A DNA stretch of 64,000 nucleotides from Psychromonas sp. MME1 (GTDB lineage: Bacteria > Pseudomonadota > Gammaproteobacteria > Enterobacterales > Psychromonadaceae), in NCBI RefSeq assembly GCF_041080865.1, contig NZ_CP160906.1, positions 3,061,629 through 3,125,628 of the forward strand, in the 5' to 3' direction. The notes under the pieces are model-generated. The model made no database searches. It was not told where the DNA came from and saw only the letters and a list, made by a program, of their open reading frames with translations. Of the stretch, positions 9,326-18,728 are shown in pieces (within the stretch, counting starts at the first letter, position 1; every line of letters starts with the position of its first letter). Made by a program: the position numbers and the translations under genes.

Positions 9326-10693
9326 TTAAATGACTCTGGAAAACTGTTGTTGACGTGCTTTATTACGCAGGTAGATATCAAAGCACATACAAATATTGCG
9401 AATGAGCAAACGCCCCTTAGGTTCAACGGTAATTTCCTGTGCTGACACTGAAACCAGTTGATCATCAATAAAACACTGCAATAACTTAATATCTTCAGCA
9501 AAATAGTGCGCAAAATCTAACGCGAAGCTTTTCTCAATCGCAGAGATATCTAACTTAAAATTACAAATCAGCTTTTTGATCACTTCTCGGCGAATTAAAT
9601 CATCTTGATTGAGGCTAACACCACGCCACTGTGCATGTCCTAATTCGTTAACTTGCTGATAATAATCGGCTAATTTTTTTTGATTCTGTGAATAGGTATG
9701 ACCAATTTGGCTGATGGCCGAAACCCCCATGCCCAGTAAATCGGTATCCTCTTGCGTGGTATAACCTTGGAAATTTCGGTGTAAAACCCCTTGTTGCTGG
9801 GCAATGGCTAACTCGTCATTAGGTTTAGCAAAATGATCCATGCCAATGAATTGATAGCCTGATTGGGTTAAAAATTCAATGGTGTGTTGCAACATAGCTA
9901 ATTTCTCAGCGGGCTTGGGCATATCATCTTCATTAATTTTACGCTGAGCGGCAAAAAGGGATGGCATATGTGCATAATTGAAAATGGATAAGCGAGCAGG
10001 ATCGAGCTCGACCACTTTTTCTAGTGTATGGGCAAAACTTGCTTTATTTTGCAAGGGTAAACCATAGATCATATCGAGATTGGTTGATTGAAATCCCTGC
10101 GCTTTTGCGCGTGCTAATAGCTTGACGATAAAGGCTTCATCTTGTTCTCGGTTGACTGCCTTTTGTACTGCTTTGTTAAAATCTTGAATACCTAAGCTAA
10201 GGCGATTAAAGCCTTCATTGGCAAGGTGATCGATGGTCGTCAATTCAATTTCGCGTGGGTCGACCTCAATGCTTAATTCAGCATTATCACTAAAATTAAA
10301 GTTATCACGTAGTAACGTCATTAAACGGCTAATTTGTGCCGGTAGTAAAAACGTCGGTGTGCCGCCACCCCAATGCAGTTGTGTCACGGTGCGTTCTGTA
10401 AAATGTTGCGCTTGATTTTTTATCTCAATTTCAAGGTGATCTAAGTATTTATCTGCTTTCTCTTGATGACGAGTGATCACTTTATTGCACCCACAAAAAT
10501 AACAAATCTTGTGGCAGAATGGAATGTGAATATAGATGGAAAGAGGGCGCTTCGGGTAGCTCTGAGTCGCCTCAAGCATCTGTGAATAAGTAAAGCGCTC
10601 ATCGAACTCAAGTGCCGTTGGATAGGAGGTATAACGAGGGCCGCTGTAGTTATACTTTTCGATGATAGCCTGATCCCAGAGAAGCTTTTCCAT
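9326..10693 (-). CDS. hemN: oxygen-independent coproporphyrinogen III oxidase
   Basis: Radical-SAM enzyme of anaerobic heme synthesis (coproporphyrinogen III to protoporphyrinogen IX), 455 aa. The radical-SAM cluster motif CHKICYFCGC near residue 60 (CX3CX2C) follows YIHIPF. HWGGGTPT and the C-terminal HemN_C domain (GMGVSAISQIG) are present, and the N-terminal NYSGPRYTSYPTA is typical of HemN rather than HemW. DUF2489 and yihI lie upstream on the same strand, the arrangement known in Vibrio-like genomes. Confidence 0.95.
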   Translation of the reverse strand: MEKLLWDQAIIEKYNYSGPRYTSYPTALEFDERFTYSQMLEATQSYPKRPLSIYIHIPFCHKICYFCGCNKVITRHQEKADKYLDHLEIEIKNQAQHFTERTVTQLHWGGGTPTFLLPAQISRLMTLLRDNFNFSDNAELSIEVDPREIELTTIDHLANEGFNRLSLGIQDFNKAVQKAVNREQDEAFIVKLLARAKAQGFQSTNLDMIYGLPLQNKASFAHTLEKVVELDPARLSIFNYAHMPSLFAAQRKINEDDMPKPAEKLAMLQHTIEFLTQSGYQFIGMDHFAKPNDELAIAQQQGVLHRNFQGYTTQEDTDLLGMGVSAISQIGHTYSQNQKKLADYYQQVNELGHAQWRGVSLNQDDLIRREVIKKLICNFKLDISAIEKSFALDFAHYFAEDIKLLQCFIDDQLVSVSAQEITVEPKGRLLIRNICMCFDIYLRNKARQQQFSRVI

Positions 10694-10726
10694 TATAATT
10701 TCCCGCTCTTATATTATTATTGTTTG

Positions 10727-11209
10727 TTAAACAGAAAAGGTCTTTAACTGTATTGCCTCTGCAACGATCGATTCTTCTAACTCATTTTCAAACACGTTGC
10801 GCTGCCTATCTAACATTTTCAGTTTTTTCCCGACTATTTTTTTACGTGCATCATGTGTTGGCATATCTTTAACTTTATTAAAAAGGGTCGATAAAGCGGG
10901 ATATTCTTTTTCTATATCTATTTTATTATCAATATCTAATGTTTCTAGCAATACGGTTAAACGGATCGCGGCTTCTGAGAGATTACATTGCTTTTGTGTT
11001 GTGGCATGGGCAATCAGGCGGATGCTTTCACAAATATTAGCATTACGCTGCTGTCTTTTTAATTGCCTCTGTATCTGTTGCTGCTGTATCGCCTGTTGTT
11101 GGATCGCTTTTAATGTTTGTATTCTACGAGTGAGTACTCCTATATAAAAGGCCAAAGAGATAATGATAACAACGGCAATAATGGCCAATATAATCTTAAA
11201 ATCCATCAC
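10727..11209 (-). CDS. DUF2489 membrane-anchored protein
   Basis: 160 residues: one N-terminal membrane segment (about 5-26), a glutamine-rich coiled-coil stretch (about 35-58), then a helical cytoplasmic domain with the family pattern CESIRLIAHATTQKQCNLSE and KKLKMLDRQRN. It matches DUF2489, a gene kept between yihI and hemN in related genomes. Function unknown. Confidence 0.75.
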   Translation of the reverse strand: MMDFKIILAIIAVVIIISLAFYIGVLTRRIQTLKAIQQQAIQQQQIQRQLKRQQRNANICESIRLIAHATTQKQCNLSEAAIRLTVLLETLDIDNKIDIEKEYPALSTLFNKVKDMPTHDARKKIVGKKLKMLDRQRNVFENELEESIVAEAIQLKTFSV

Positions 11210-11219
11210 TTACTCGTAT

Positions 11220-11773
11220 TTATTTAAATTCATCTAATGCAGAGCTTGCATCTTCAAACTGTTGTAACAGATCTTCTTCGCCATCATCATCGAGCCAGCC
11301 GAGTTGCTGCATTAATTGTTGGTGACGTTGCGTTTGCTTATTAACCCACGATTGATCTACCTGTGATAGTGTTTCGCCATTATCAAGTTGTTCAAGCAAG
11401 TCGTTAAGGCGATCATCATTTTCAATTAATGCCAGTTCTTTCTCTGGTGATAGTTTCACGGGAGCTGCTGCTTTGACGACTTTTACCTGTGGTTTAAGAA
11501 CCGGTTAATCTGTTGTTCGGGTTGTTTTTCTTCGATAAGCAGAGGGACTGCTTTTTGGCTGCCAATACGTTTATCATTTGCCGCTTGTCTAGCATTTTGC
11601 TGTTGCGTCTGTTTAGACTGCACCGCATTACGCGCGCCTGCCTTGTTACCTTTTAATTTCTCTTTGCGTTTACGCTCACGAGACTCTTTTGCCTGTGATG
11701 ACGTTTCTTTGCGCTTGGGAGCTAATTTACTTTCTGAATTACCTGCATTGCGATTTTTTTTAGTACGAGACAT
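11220..11773 (-). pseudogene. yihI: Der GTPase-activating protein YihI, frameshifted
   Basis: YihI activates the ribosome-assembly GTPase Der. The first frame (11773 down) gives the basic N-terminus MSRTKKNRNAG and the conserved KRIGSQKAVPLLIEE, then hits a stop at 11483-11485. The acidic C-terminus (KLSPEKELALIENDDRLNDLL...GETLSQVDQSWV) continues in the neighbouring frame to 11220. One extra A near 11495-11505, giving LKPQVKVVKAAAPVKLSPEKE, would join them into one protein of about 184 aa. As with recQ the change is one base at a homopolymer, so a sequencing error must be considered. Confidence 0.85.
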
Positions 11774-11907
11774 GGTTGTTTACCTTCTATAAGAGCATGC
11801 TTATATATTGGGGGTTAATTAGCGCAGAATAGCAGATCTTAGATTTTTTAAAAAGCACAGATAAATGGCGTTTCTTAATTTGAAACGCCATGATTAATTT
11901 TGATAGC

Positions 11908-12510
11908 CTAATGTAGTGCCGATATGTACTTAGAAAGTAATTCAATATCGTTATCGGTGAGCTTAGCTGCAATATCACTCATCATTCCGTTCTGGTCATT
12001 ATTACGTGCTTTGCTGCGGAAGCTTTCTAATTGTGCTTTTAAATAAGCAGGATATTGGCCTGATATTTTTGGAAATTTTGCCAGTGCAAGACCATTGCCG
12101 CGAGGCCCGTGACAGGCACTGCATGAAGGGATTCCGCGTTGTGGGTCACCGCCCATATAGAGATTGCGTCCGGGTTCAGCCAATTCTGCCGTGACGGTTT
12201 CAGGGGTCATGGTTTGCGTTTCAAAATAGGCTGAAATATCTTGCATATCTTGTTCTGATAATGGTGTAGACATTCCCATCATGATCGCGTTATTACGAAT
12301 CCCCGTTTTGAATTCTTGCAGTTGTTTTGTTAAATAATCAGCATGTTGTCCTGCTAATTTAGGGTACATATCGGTCGGACTATTTCCATCTGTGCCATGA
12401 CACGCAGCACAAGTCGCTGACTTAGTTTTACCCTCTTCAATATTTCCCTGTGCTTGTGTTGCGCCAGAGAAAGAAATTGTAATCATCAATGCCATTAATA
12501 ATTTATTCAT
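11908..12510 (-). CDS. cytochrome c4, diheme
   Basis: Periplasmic diheme cytochrome c: signal peptide (MNKLLMALMITISFSGATQAQ), then two c-type domains with CAACH near residue 34 and CSACH near residue 130, axial methionines in AIMMGMSTPLS and QNGMMSDIA. It carries electrons to terminal oxidases. ATG 12510 is chosen because it starts the signal peptide; the frame is open 22 codons further up. It is divergent from engB, as in many gammaproteobacteria. Confidence 0.88.
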   Translation of the reverse strand: MNKLLMALMITISFSGATQAQGNIEEGKTKSATCAACHGTDGNSPTDMYPKLAGQHADYLTKQLQEFKTGIRNNAIMMGMSTPLSEQDMQDISAYFETQTMTPETVTAELAEPGRNLYMGGDPQRGIPSCSACHGPRGNGLALAKFPKISGQYPAYLKAQLESFRSKARNNDQNGMMSDIAAKLTDNDIELLSKYISALH

Positions 12511-12622
12511 AACTATCCATTTTGTTCTTAATGTATGTACAATGTGGCTAAAATAAAACTTCTCTAGTTTACACAAATTTAATAAATTAACAATTTTGCT
12601 ACACGGTAAAGCGAGGCATATC

Positions 12623-13291
12623 TTGGAATTTCCAAAAATACATTTTCAAAAAGCGCATTTTCTTATTAGTGCACCAGATATTCGTCATTTAGACAAGCAT
12701 CTGCCAACGGAGAGCGGCATTGAAATTGCTTTTGCTGGACGGTCTAATGCCGGCAAATCTAGCGCACTAAATCGTTTAACGAGACAAAAAAACTTAGCGC
12801 GTACCAGTAAAACGCCTGGACGGACACAGTTAATCAATGTTTTTGAAGTTGATCCGGGTCAGCGCTTGGTTGATCTACCCGGTTATGGATTTGCAAAAGT
12901 TCCTCTGCAGATGAAGCTAAAATGGCAACGTTCATTAGGGGAGTACTTACAACAGCGCGAATCTTTAAAAGGGCTTGTTGTTTTGATGGATATTCGCCAT
13001 CCCTTTAAAGATTTAGACCAGCAGCTTATTTACTGGGCTATTGATGCCGATATTCCGGTTTTAGTGTTATTGACCAAAGCAGATAAGTTAAAGCAGGGCG
13101 CGCGCAAGACAACGCTATTAAAGATGCGTGAAGAGGCATTGCGTTTTGAAGGTGAGGTGCAAGTTGAACTGTTTTCTTCATTAAGCGGTTTGGGTGTGGA
13201 TACGTTGGAGAAAAAAATTGCTTCCTGGTACGCGGTAGACGCGTTGCAATCGCAAGTTCAGCAAGAGAGTGAAGAAAATAGTGCTCAGTAA
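12623..13291 (+). CDS. engB: ribosome biogenesis GTPase EngB (YihA/YsxC)
   Basis: Small GTPase for 50S subunit assembly. G1 [10 protein letters not shown]2 [12 protein letters not shown]3 [12 protein letters not shown]4 LLTKADKL and G5-like FSSLSGLG are all present. The start is uncertain. No ATG precedes [11 protein letters not shown] 12623 follows GCGAGG at proper spacing and gives 222 aa, while TTG 12596 would add nine residues. Confidence 0.9.
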   Translation: MEFPKIHFQKAHFLISAPDIRHLDKHLPTESGIEIAFAGRSNAGKSSALNRLTRQKNLARTSKTPGRTQLINVFEVDPGQRLVDLPGYGFAKVPLQMKLKWQRSLGEYLQQRESLKGLVVLMDIRHPFKDLDQQLIYWAIDADIPVLVLLTKADKLKQGARKTTLLKMREEALRFEGEVQVELFSSLSGLGVDTLEKKIASWYAVDALQSQVQQESEENSAQ

Positions 13292-13315
13292 AATTAATTG
13301 AGCACTATTGGTATT

Positions 13316-13336
13316 ATACCCATGCATCATGGGTAT
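13316..13336. terminator. palindrome between engB and sensor kinase
   Basis: ATACCCAT-GCATC-ATGGGTAT, an 8-bp perfect stem between two convergent genes. Probably a bidirectional terminator, though the T-tail is weak. Confidence 0.5.
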
Positions 13337-13344
13337 ATCTGTTG

Positions 13345-15318
13345 CTAAGCTTTTTGGGCTTGATAGGGAACATCTATTATAAAATGAGCACCTTCTGTTT
13401 CTGGAATATAGTGGATATCACCCTTTAACAATTGTTTAACAATATTGTAGACAATATGAGTACCTAGTCCACTTCCTCCCGCTCCACGTTTGGATGTCAC
13501 AAAGGGCTCAAATATGCGATTTGCAATATCCTTTGGAATACCTTTTCCTGTATCTCGGTAATCAATCGTTAATAGATCATCGTGCTGTGTTACATCGATA
13601 AAAATTTCGCGTTTGCCATCCCAATCATCAAAGCCATGAATTAACGAATTAAGGATCAGATTAGAATAAATTTGCATGAAACTACCGGAAAAGCTGTAGA
13701 TGGATAGCTCTTCAGGGCAATTCACATTAACCTGACAGCGACCTTGTTTTAGTTTGTGTTTTAATGAAGTCACCACTTGATGAATATTTTCATTTACTTT
13801 AAAGGAATAACAGGCTTCACTTGATTGGTCCACTGCTACCTGTTTAAAGCTGCGAACTAATTCTGCAGCACGGTTAAGATTGCTGTTTAGCAGGCGACCT
13901 GACTCTGATAAACGGTCGATAAAGTTATCTAAAAAGGATCGAGATAATGTATTGTTGTCGAGTTTTTGTTTTAAATCGTTGATTTCATCAAGTAGGAATG
14001 AAGCCGCTGTTACGCTGATCCCAATCGGCGTATTTATTTCGTGGGCAACGCCTGCAACTAAGCCACCTAAAGAGGCCATTTTTTCTGATTCAACTAATGT
14101 AAGCTGAGTATTTTTAAGCTGCTCTAAGGCTTTGTTAATCTGTTTGTTGCTTTCAGTGAGCGCTGCAGTACGAATATTTACTTTTTCTTCTAGCTTGTCA
14201 TTTAGCTGTTTAATTTCTAGTTCTATTTTTTTCTGTGCGGTAATGTCATGCCCAAAACCAATTAAATATTTGATACTCATCCCCTCATAAAAGGCAGAAA
14301 AGGTCCACAGCAGTGTATTTGTCTCGCCCGTTTGATCATGCATGGGAATTTCAATGCTGTTAATGGTTTCATTGCGTTGTAGTTTTTTCAGGAGACTGTT
14401 TTTTTGTTCGTTCGTGGTAAATATATCTAGCCATCTCTTACCTATTAACTCCTCTTGGCTATAGCCTGTGATAATAACTGCAGCTGGATTGATGGTGGAA
14501 ATTTTAAATTCTTGATCTAGACAGCAAATAATGGTGCTCGATGAGTTGATGACGGTGGCTGAAAAATCGCGTTCCTGCTGTAGTTCCTCAATGGCTACTT
14601 TTTTATCGGTAAACTCAGAAACAATGCGATTTTGCATTTTATTGAGTAAGAAGACTAATTCATCTAATTCATCGGAGGATCTTTCTGATGTTCGCCCATC
14701 GAGTTGTAATTCATTTTGATGAGTAGTGAGGTGAATATTACGTGTATAGAGTGCGATTTTATTAATGTGACGGATCACCATGTAATAGATAATTAATAAA
14801 ATACAGATTGAAACGAGCATCGTTTTGATGGTTTGGGTGACTAATATGAGTACCGATTTGGCAATTAAGCGGTCATAAACTTTATTTAATGAAGCCGCTA
14901 TAAATAAACGGCCTATTGTTTCATTTTGATAAACGAGGTCAAATGTATTTTGGATATCAAATTTATTTTTCTTTTCACCGAGCTCAATTAACGGGATTGC
15001 ACTCTGACCAAGTACTTCATGCACACTAACATATTGCATATCAGAAAGTTGCATGATCCCTTCAAGTTGAATTTGAATTTGTTCTTCATCAAGGTTCCAT
15101 AAACTGGCCGCAATTGGTTGTAAAAAGCTGGATTCTATCTGCGCAATACTCTCTTCTATCTTATTGACATCTTGTTTAAAATCCCATGTCAATTGTACCA
15201 AGGTGATAATAATGGCAAGGCTACTACTGCAAAGTAAGATATAAGCAAGCAGGCGAACAGATAAACTCCTTTTTATTTTTAACTGTTCGAAAATGAGAGG
15301 GAAATTATTTTTTTTCAT
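13345..15318 (-). CDS. membrane sensor histidine kinase (HAMP-PAS-HisKA-HATPase)
   Basis: 657 aa from ATG 15318. Two membrane segments (about 18-42 and 160-185) enclose a periplasmic sensor region. Then come a HAMP-like linker, a PAS domain (about 255-370, NSSSTIICCLDQEFKISTIN), a long coiled coil, a HisKA-type motif with phospho-acceptor His in AGVAHEINTP, and an ATPase domain with N box (NLILNSLIHGF), DTGKGIP and GGSGLGTHIV. No response regulator is adjacent, so the partner and signal are unknown. Confidence 0.85.
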   Translation of the reverse strand: MKKNNFPLIFEQLKIKRSLSVRLLAYILLCSSSLAIIITLVQLTWDFKQDVNKIEESIAQIESSFLQPIAASLWNLDEEQIQIQLEGIMQLSDMQYVSVHEVLGQSAIPLIELGEKKNKFDIQNTFDLVYQNETIGRLFIAASLNKVYDRLIAKSVLILVTQTIKTMLVSICILLIIYYMVIRHINKIALYTRNIHLTTHQNELQLDGRTSERSSDELDELVFLLNKMQNRIVSEFTDKKVAIEELQQERDFSATVINSSSTIICCLDQEFKISTINPAAVIITGYSQEELIGKRWLDIFTTNEQKNSLLKKLQRNETINSIEIPMHDQTGETNTLLWTFSAFYEGMSIKYLIGFGHDITAQKKIELEIKQLNDKLEEKVNIRTAALTESNKQINKALEQLKNTQLTLVESEKMASLGGLVAGVAHEINTPIGISVTAASFLLDEINDLKQKLDNNTLSRSFLDNFIDRLSESGRLLNSNLNRAAELVRSFKQVAVDQSSEACYSFKVNENIHQVVTSLKHKLKQGRCQVNVNCPEELSIYSFSGSFMQIYSNLILNSLIHGFDDWDGKREIFIDVTQHDDLLTIDYRDTGKGIPKDIANRIFEPFVTSKRGAGGSGLGTHIVYNIVKQLLKGDIHYIPETEGAHFIIDVPYQAQKA

Positions 15319-15469
15319 TGTTATCCACAAAGAACCAAGTTAAACGACATAATAATCGTTAGTTTGCCATAGTGAATAGATTCTCACTAGACTTGCGTTG
15401 TTTAAATGTACTTTAATAATAAAAACATTGTAAAAAACTGTCCTTTAAATTTATTAAAGCGATCTCATC

Positions 15470-15628
15470 ATACCTATTTGCATAATATTATGGTCATCGC
15501 TTGTTGAGGAAAAATAATAGAGAGCAAGGCGCATGATTGAGTAATAGCTGGCTATTACGATTGAATGCAACGCTGTTTTCTATTATTTTAACTAACAAGA
15601 TAGATCAGATACTTATGTCGATTGGTAT
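15470..15628. repeat. diverged MITE-like repeat, copy 3
   Basis: Ends with ATTGGTAT after a segment similar to the ends of the 162-bp repeats (AGATAGATCAGATACTTATG against AAATAGATCAGCTATTTATC), and begins near TACCTATTTG. The interior has drifted. It sits in the 460-bp gap between the kinase gene and prlC; apart from it that gap holds only AT-rich sequence. Confidence 0.55.
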
Positions 15629-15781
15629 CAATTATCCATAGAGTTTTTATTTTACAGATATTGTTAAACTTTTTGCTGTTATGATTCTATTCTGTGATTT
15701 GGGTATAACATGTAACGGTTGTTTTTTTATCTTATCGCCCATATATCAGACATTAATCAACTTTTTAAATTAGAGAAGACT

Positions 15782-17833
15782 ATGACTCAAGCAGAAATAT
15801 CATCCATGACTAGAACATCTGATTTACCGCTATTCACACAAATTAACGTAGAGGAGATAGTCCCTGCGCTGCAAAAGGCAATTGCCGACAATAAAGCATT
15901 AATAGAAGAGAAATTGCGCACACTTACTCACTATACGTGGGATAACTTTGTCAATGTGCTTGATGAGGCAGATGATAATTTATCAAAATTCTGGTCACCT
16001 ATTTCACATATGAATGCCGTAGTAAGCAATGATGCATTACGTAAACAACACGATGCATGTCTCCCTTTGTTTGCTGAATATGGCACCTATGTTGGCCAGC
16101 ATCAAGGGTTGTATCAAGCGTACTTAAGTATTGCTAATAGCGACGAATTTATTCAATTAAAAACTGAACAGCAAAAAGTCATTAAGGATGCGCTGCGTGA
16201 TTTTAAATTGGCAGGTATTGCACTCAGTGATGATAAAAAACAGCGTTATGGTGAGATTAAGCAGCAGTTGGCGCAGTTACAGTCACAATTTAGTAACAAC
16301 GTAATGGATGCGACCTTAGCTTGGAGCAAATTAATTACCGATGTAGATATGTTAGCTGGATTGCCCGAAAGCGCATTAGCAGCCGCACAGCAAGCTGCAC
16401 AGGAAAAAGGCAAAGAGGGTTATTTGCTGACTCTGGAATTCCCAAGCTACTTACCTGTTATGACCTATGCAAAAAATCGCGAGTTACGTGCAGAGGTATA
16501 CCAAGCATTTTCTACGCGCGCATCGGATCAAGGTCCGAATGCTGGTGAGTTTGATAACAGCGATATTATTGAACAGTTATTGGCATTGCGTCATGAGCTT
16601 GCGTTGTTATTGGATTTTGCTGATTACGGTGAGTATAGCCTAGCGACAAAAATGGCTGAAAATCCAGAGCAGGTTATTGACTTCTTAACTCAGTTAGCTG
16701 AAAAATCATATCCTCAAGCACTCAATGAACGCGATCAAGTCTTGGCTTTTGCAAAGCAAATGGATGGCATTGAAGAGTTACAGGCATGGGACCTAAGTTA
16801 TTACTCTGAGCTGTTAAAGCAGCATAAATATTCAATTTCAGATGAAGTTTTACGACCTTATTTTCCTGAAAACAGGGTGCTTGAAGGTCTTTTTGAGGTG
16901 GTCAAACGTTTATTCGGTTTAACGATTAAAGAGCGCATTGATGTAGACATTTGGCATAAAGATGTGCGCTTTTTTGATATCTATGATCAACAACAGGTGC
17001 ACCTTGGTAGTTTTTATTTAGATCTCTACGCTCGTGAATTTAAACGTGGTGGCGCTTGGATGAATGATTGCCGGGTGCGCCGTCGTTTAGTTAATGGCGA
17101 GCTACAGCTACCCGTTGCTTACTTAACCTGTAATTTTAATAAACCCGTTGGTGGTAAAGAGGCGCTATTTACACATAACGAAGTGATCACGCTATTTCAT
17201 GAATTTGGTCATGGTTTACATCACATGCTCAGTAAAATTGAATCTGCGGGCGTATCTGGTATCAACGGCGTGCCTTGGGATGCGGTTGAATTACCTAGTC
17301 AGTTTTTAGAAAATTGGTGTTGGCAACCACAGGCTTTAGCCTTTATTTCAGGTCACGTTGAAACGGGTGAAACGCTTCCTAAAGCACTGCTTGAGAAGAT
17401 GTTGGCCAGTAAAAATTACAACAGCGCATTGATGATGTTACGTCAATTGGAATTCTCGCTCTTTGATTTTGTGTTACACCATCAATATATCCCAGAAAAA
17501 GGGGGGCAAATAGAGCAAGTTTTAGCCAATGTTCGTGAAAAAATAGCGGTGATCATTCCGCCTAAGTTTAACCGTTTTCAGCATAGCTTTAGCCATATTT
17601 TTGCCGGTGGTTATGCTGCAGGATATTATAGTTATAAATGGGCTGAAGTATTATCTGCCGATGCGTTTTCACGTTTTGAAGAGTTAGGTATTTTTAATGA
17701 ACAAACCGGACAGGGGTTCATGCAAGCTATTCTTGAAAAAGGAGGAAGTGAAGAGCCGATGGTATTATTCAAGCACTTTATGGGGCGTGAACCGAATATA
17801 GACGCATTGCTGCGTCACTCGGGAATAGAATAA
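15782..17833 (+). CDS. prlC: oligopeptidase A (M3 metallopeptidase)
   Basis: PrlC cleaves short peptides, including signal peptide remnants, in the cytoplasm. The zinc motif HEFGHGLHH with the downstream glutamate in DAVELPSQFLENW is typical of M3A peptidases. Strong family signatures are TRASDQGPNAG, YFPENRVLEGLFEVVKRL, FSHIFAGGYAAGYYSYKWA. ATG 15782 gives 683 aa, close to the E. coli enzyme; the open frame extends 21 codons up without support. The gene is followed by its own hairpin terminator. Confidence 0.95.
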   Translation: MTQAEISSMTRTSDLPLFTQINVEEIVPALQKAIADNKALIEEKLRTLTHYTWDNFVNVLDEADDNLSKFWSPISHMNAVVSNDALRKQHDACLPLFAEYGTYVGQHQGLYQAYLSIANSDEFIQLKTEQQKVIKDALRDFKLAGIALSDDKKQRYGEIKQQLAQLQSQFSNNVMDATLAWSKLITDVDMLAGLPESALAAAQQAAQEKGKEGYLLTLEFPSYLPVMTYAKNRELRAEVYQAFSTRASDQGPNAGEFDNSDIIEQLLALRHELALLLDFADYGEYSLATKMAENPEQVIDFLTQLAEKSYPQALNERDQVLAFAKQMDGIEELQAWDLSYYSELLKQHKYSISDEVLRPYFPENRVLEGLFEVVKRLFGLTIKERIDVDIWHKDVRFFDIYDQQQVHLGSFYLDLYAREFKRGGAWMNDCRVRRRLVNGELQLPVAYLTCNFNKPVGGKEALFTHNEVITLFHEFGHGLHHMLSKIESAGVSGINGVPWDAVELPSQFLENWCWQPQALAFISGHVETGETLPKALLEKMLASKNYNSALMMLRQLEFSLFDFVLHHQYIPEKGGQIEQVLANVREKIAVIIPPKFNRFQHSFSHIFAGGYAAGYYSYKWAEVLSADAFSRFEELGIFNEQTGQGFMQAILEKGGSEEPMVLFKHFMGREPNIDALLRHSGIE

Positions 17834-17844
17834 ACAGGGGTAAA

Positions 17845-17870
17845 GGCTTGATGGTTTAATCGATCAAGCC
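17845..17870 (+). terminator. prlC terminator
   Basis: GGCTTGAT, a 10-base loop, then ATCAAGCC, followed by CTCTACTTTTTA. A good intrinsic terminator shape 12 bases after the prlC stop. Confidence 0.7.
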
Positions 17871-17882
17871 GCTCTACTTTTT

Positions 17883-18044
17883 ATACCAATTCCGGTAAGT
17901 ATGTGATCTAGATTTTGCGCAGGAAAAACAGCTTAATTCAAGGCGTAATTTGATGTAAATGGTTATTCCCTTTGCGAAAATTACAACGCAGCAGTAAGTT
18001 GTTTTAACCAGTAAAATAGATCAGCTATTTATCAGAATTGGTAT
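17883..18044. repeat. MITE-like 162-bp repeat, copy 2
   Basis: Almost identical to 1881-2042, including both inverted ends (ATACCAATT / AATTGGTAT). Its right end falls on the last base of the cobO stop codon, so insertion took place exactly at, or helped define, the 3' end of cobO. Confidence 0.85.
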
Positions 18045-18637
18045 TACCACTCAATACCGGGCTGTGCTTTTACACCCGCCTTAAATGCGTGTTTTTCATT
18101 TAAGATTAAACTGTAAGTATCGACTGCGGCGATTAATTCTGGTGTTGGTCCACGGCCAGTTAAAATGACATTCATTTTTTCAGGGCGATTTTTTAATGCC
18201 AATAGCGTTGGTTCAATATCGAGATAGCGATATTTAAACATATAAGTAATTTCATCGAGAATAACCAGTTGATATTGCGGATCAGCTAATAGCTGCTCCG
18301 CCTTTTGCCATGCTCTTTTGGCACTGGCAATATCCTGTTGTTGGTTTTGTGTCTCCCAGGTAAAGCCATCACCCATGGCGTACCAATCCACATTTTTCTG
18401 TTGGCTGAAAAAAAGCTCTTCACCCGTTGACATTGCACCCTTTAAAAATTGTACCACGGCCACTTTATGACCATGACCAAGAGAGCGTGCTAACATGCCA
18501 AAGGCCGAGCTGCTTTTGCCTTTACCTGGCCCAGCCAGTAAAATAGTGACGCCTCGCTCTTCGTTGGCTGCCGCAATTTTCTGATCCTGTTTCTCTTTTA
18601 CCGCTTGCATCTTTTTAAGATATTTATCATCACTCAT
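18044..18637 (-). CDS. cobO: corrinoid adenosyltransferase (BtuR/CobO)
   Basis: ATP:cob(I)alamin adenosyltransferase, making adenosylcobalamin. The modified P-loop GPGKGKSSSAFGML, VAVVQFLKG, LVILDEITYMFKYRYLD and LTGRGPTPELI match the CobA/CobO/BtuR type; 197 aa is full length. The stop codon is overlapped by a MITE end. It lies downstream of nhaA but a strong terminator separates the two. Confidence 0.93.
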   Translation of the reverse strand: MSDDKYLKKMQAVKEKQDQKIAAANEERGVTILLAGPGKGKSSSAFGMLARSLGHGHKVAVVQFLKGAMSTGEELFFSQQKNVDWYAMGDGFTWETQNQQQDIASAKRAWQKAEQLLADPQYQLVILDEITYMFKYRYLDIEPTLLALKNRPEKMNVILTGRGPTPELIAAVDTYSLILNEKHAFKAGVKAQPGIEW

Positions 18638-18665
18638 TTATAACTACACCTTTTTTATAATAAAA

Positions 18666-18711
18666 AGCCTACTTAACATAGCCATGAACTAATGGCGATG
18701 TTAAGTAGGCT
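18666..18711 (-). terminator. nhaA terminator, long hairpin
   Basis: AGCCTACTTAACAT pairs with ATGTTAAGTAGGCT and GCCAT with ATGGC across a short loop, a stem of about 19 bp with one mismatch. Read on the minus strand it is followed by TTTTTATTATAAAA. This strong terminator insulates cobO from nhaA. Confidence 0.8.
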
Positions 18712-18728
18712 GATGAATTCGGAAAGGA

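Noticed and set aside
9322..9513. 64-codon N-terminal extension of anmK
   Set aside because: It overlaps the 3' end of hemN; the kinase family starts at MQSLPESALGQYYIG, codon 9321.
11787..11978. Small minus-strand ORF between yihI and the cytochrome gene
   Set aside because: It overlaps the cytochrome c4 3' end in another frame and has no recognisable features.
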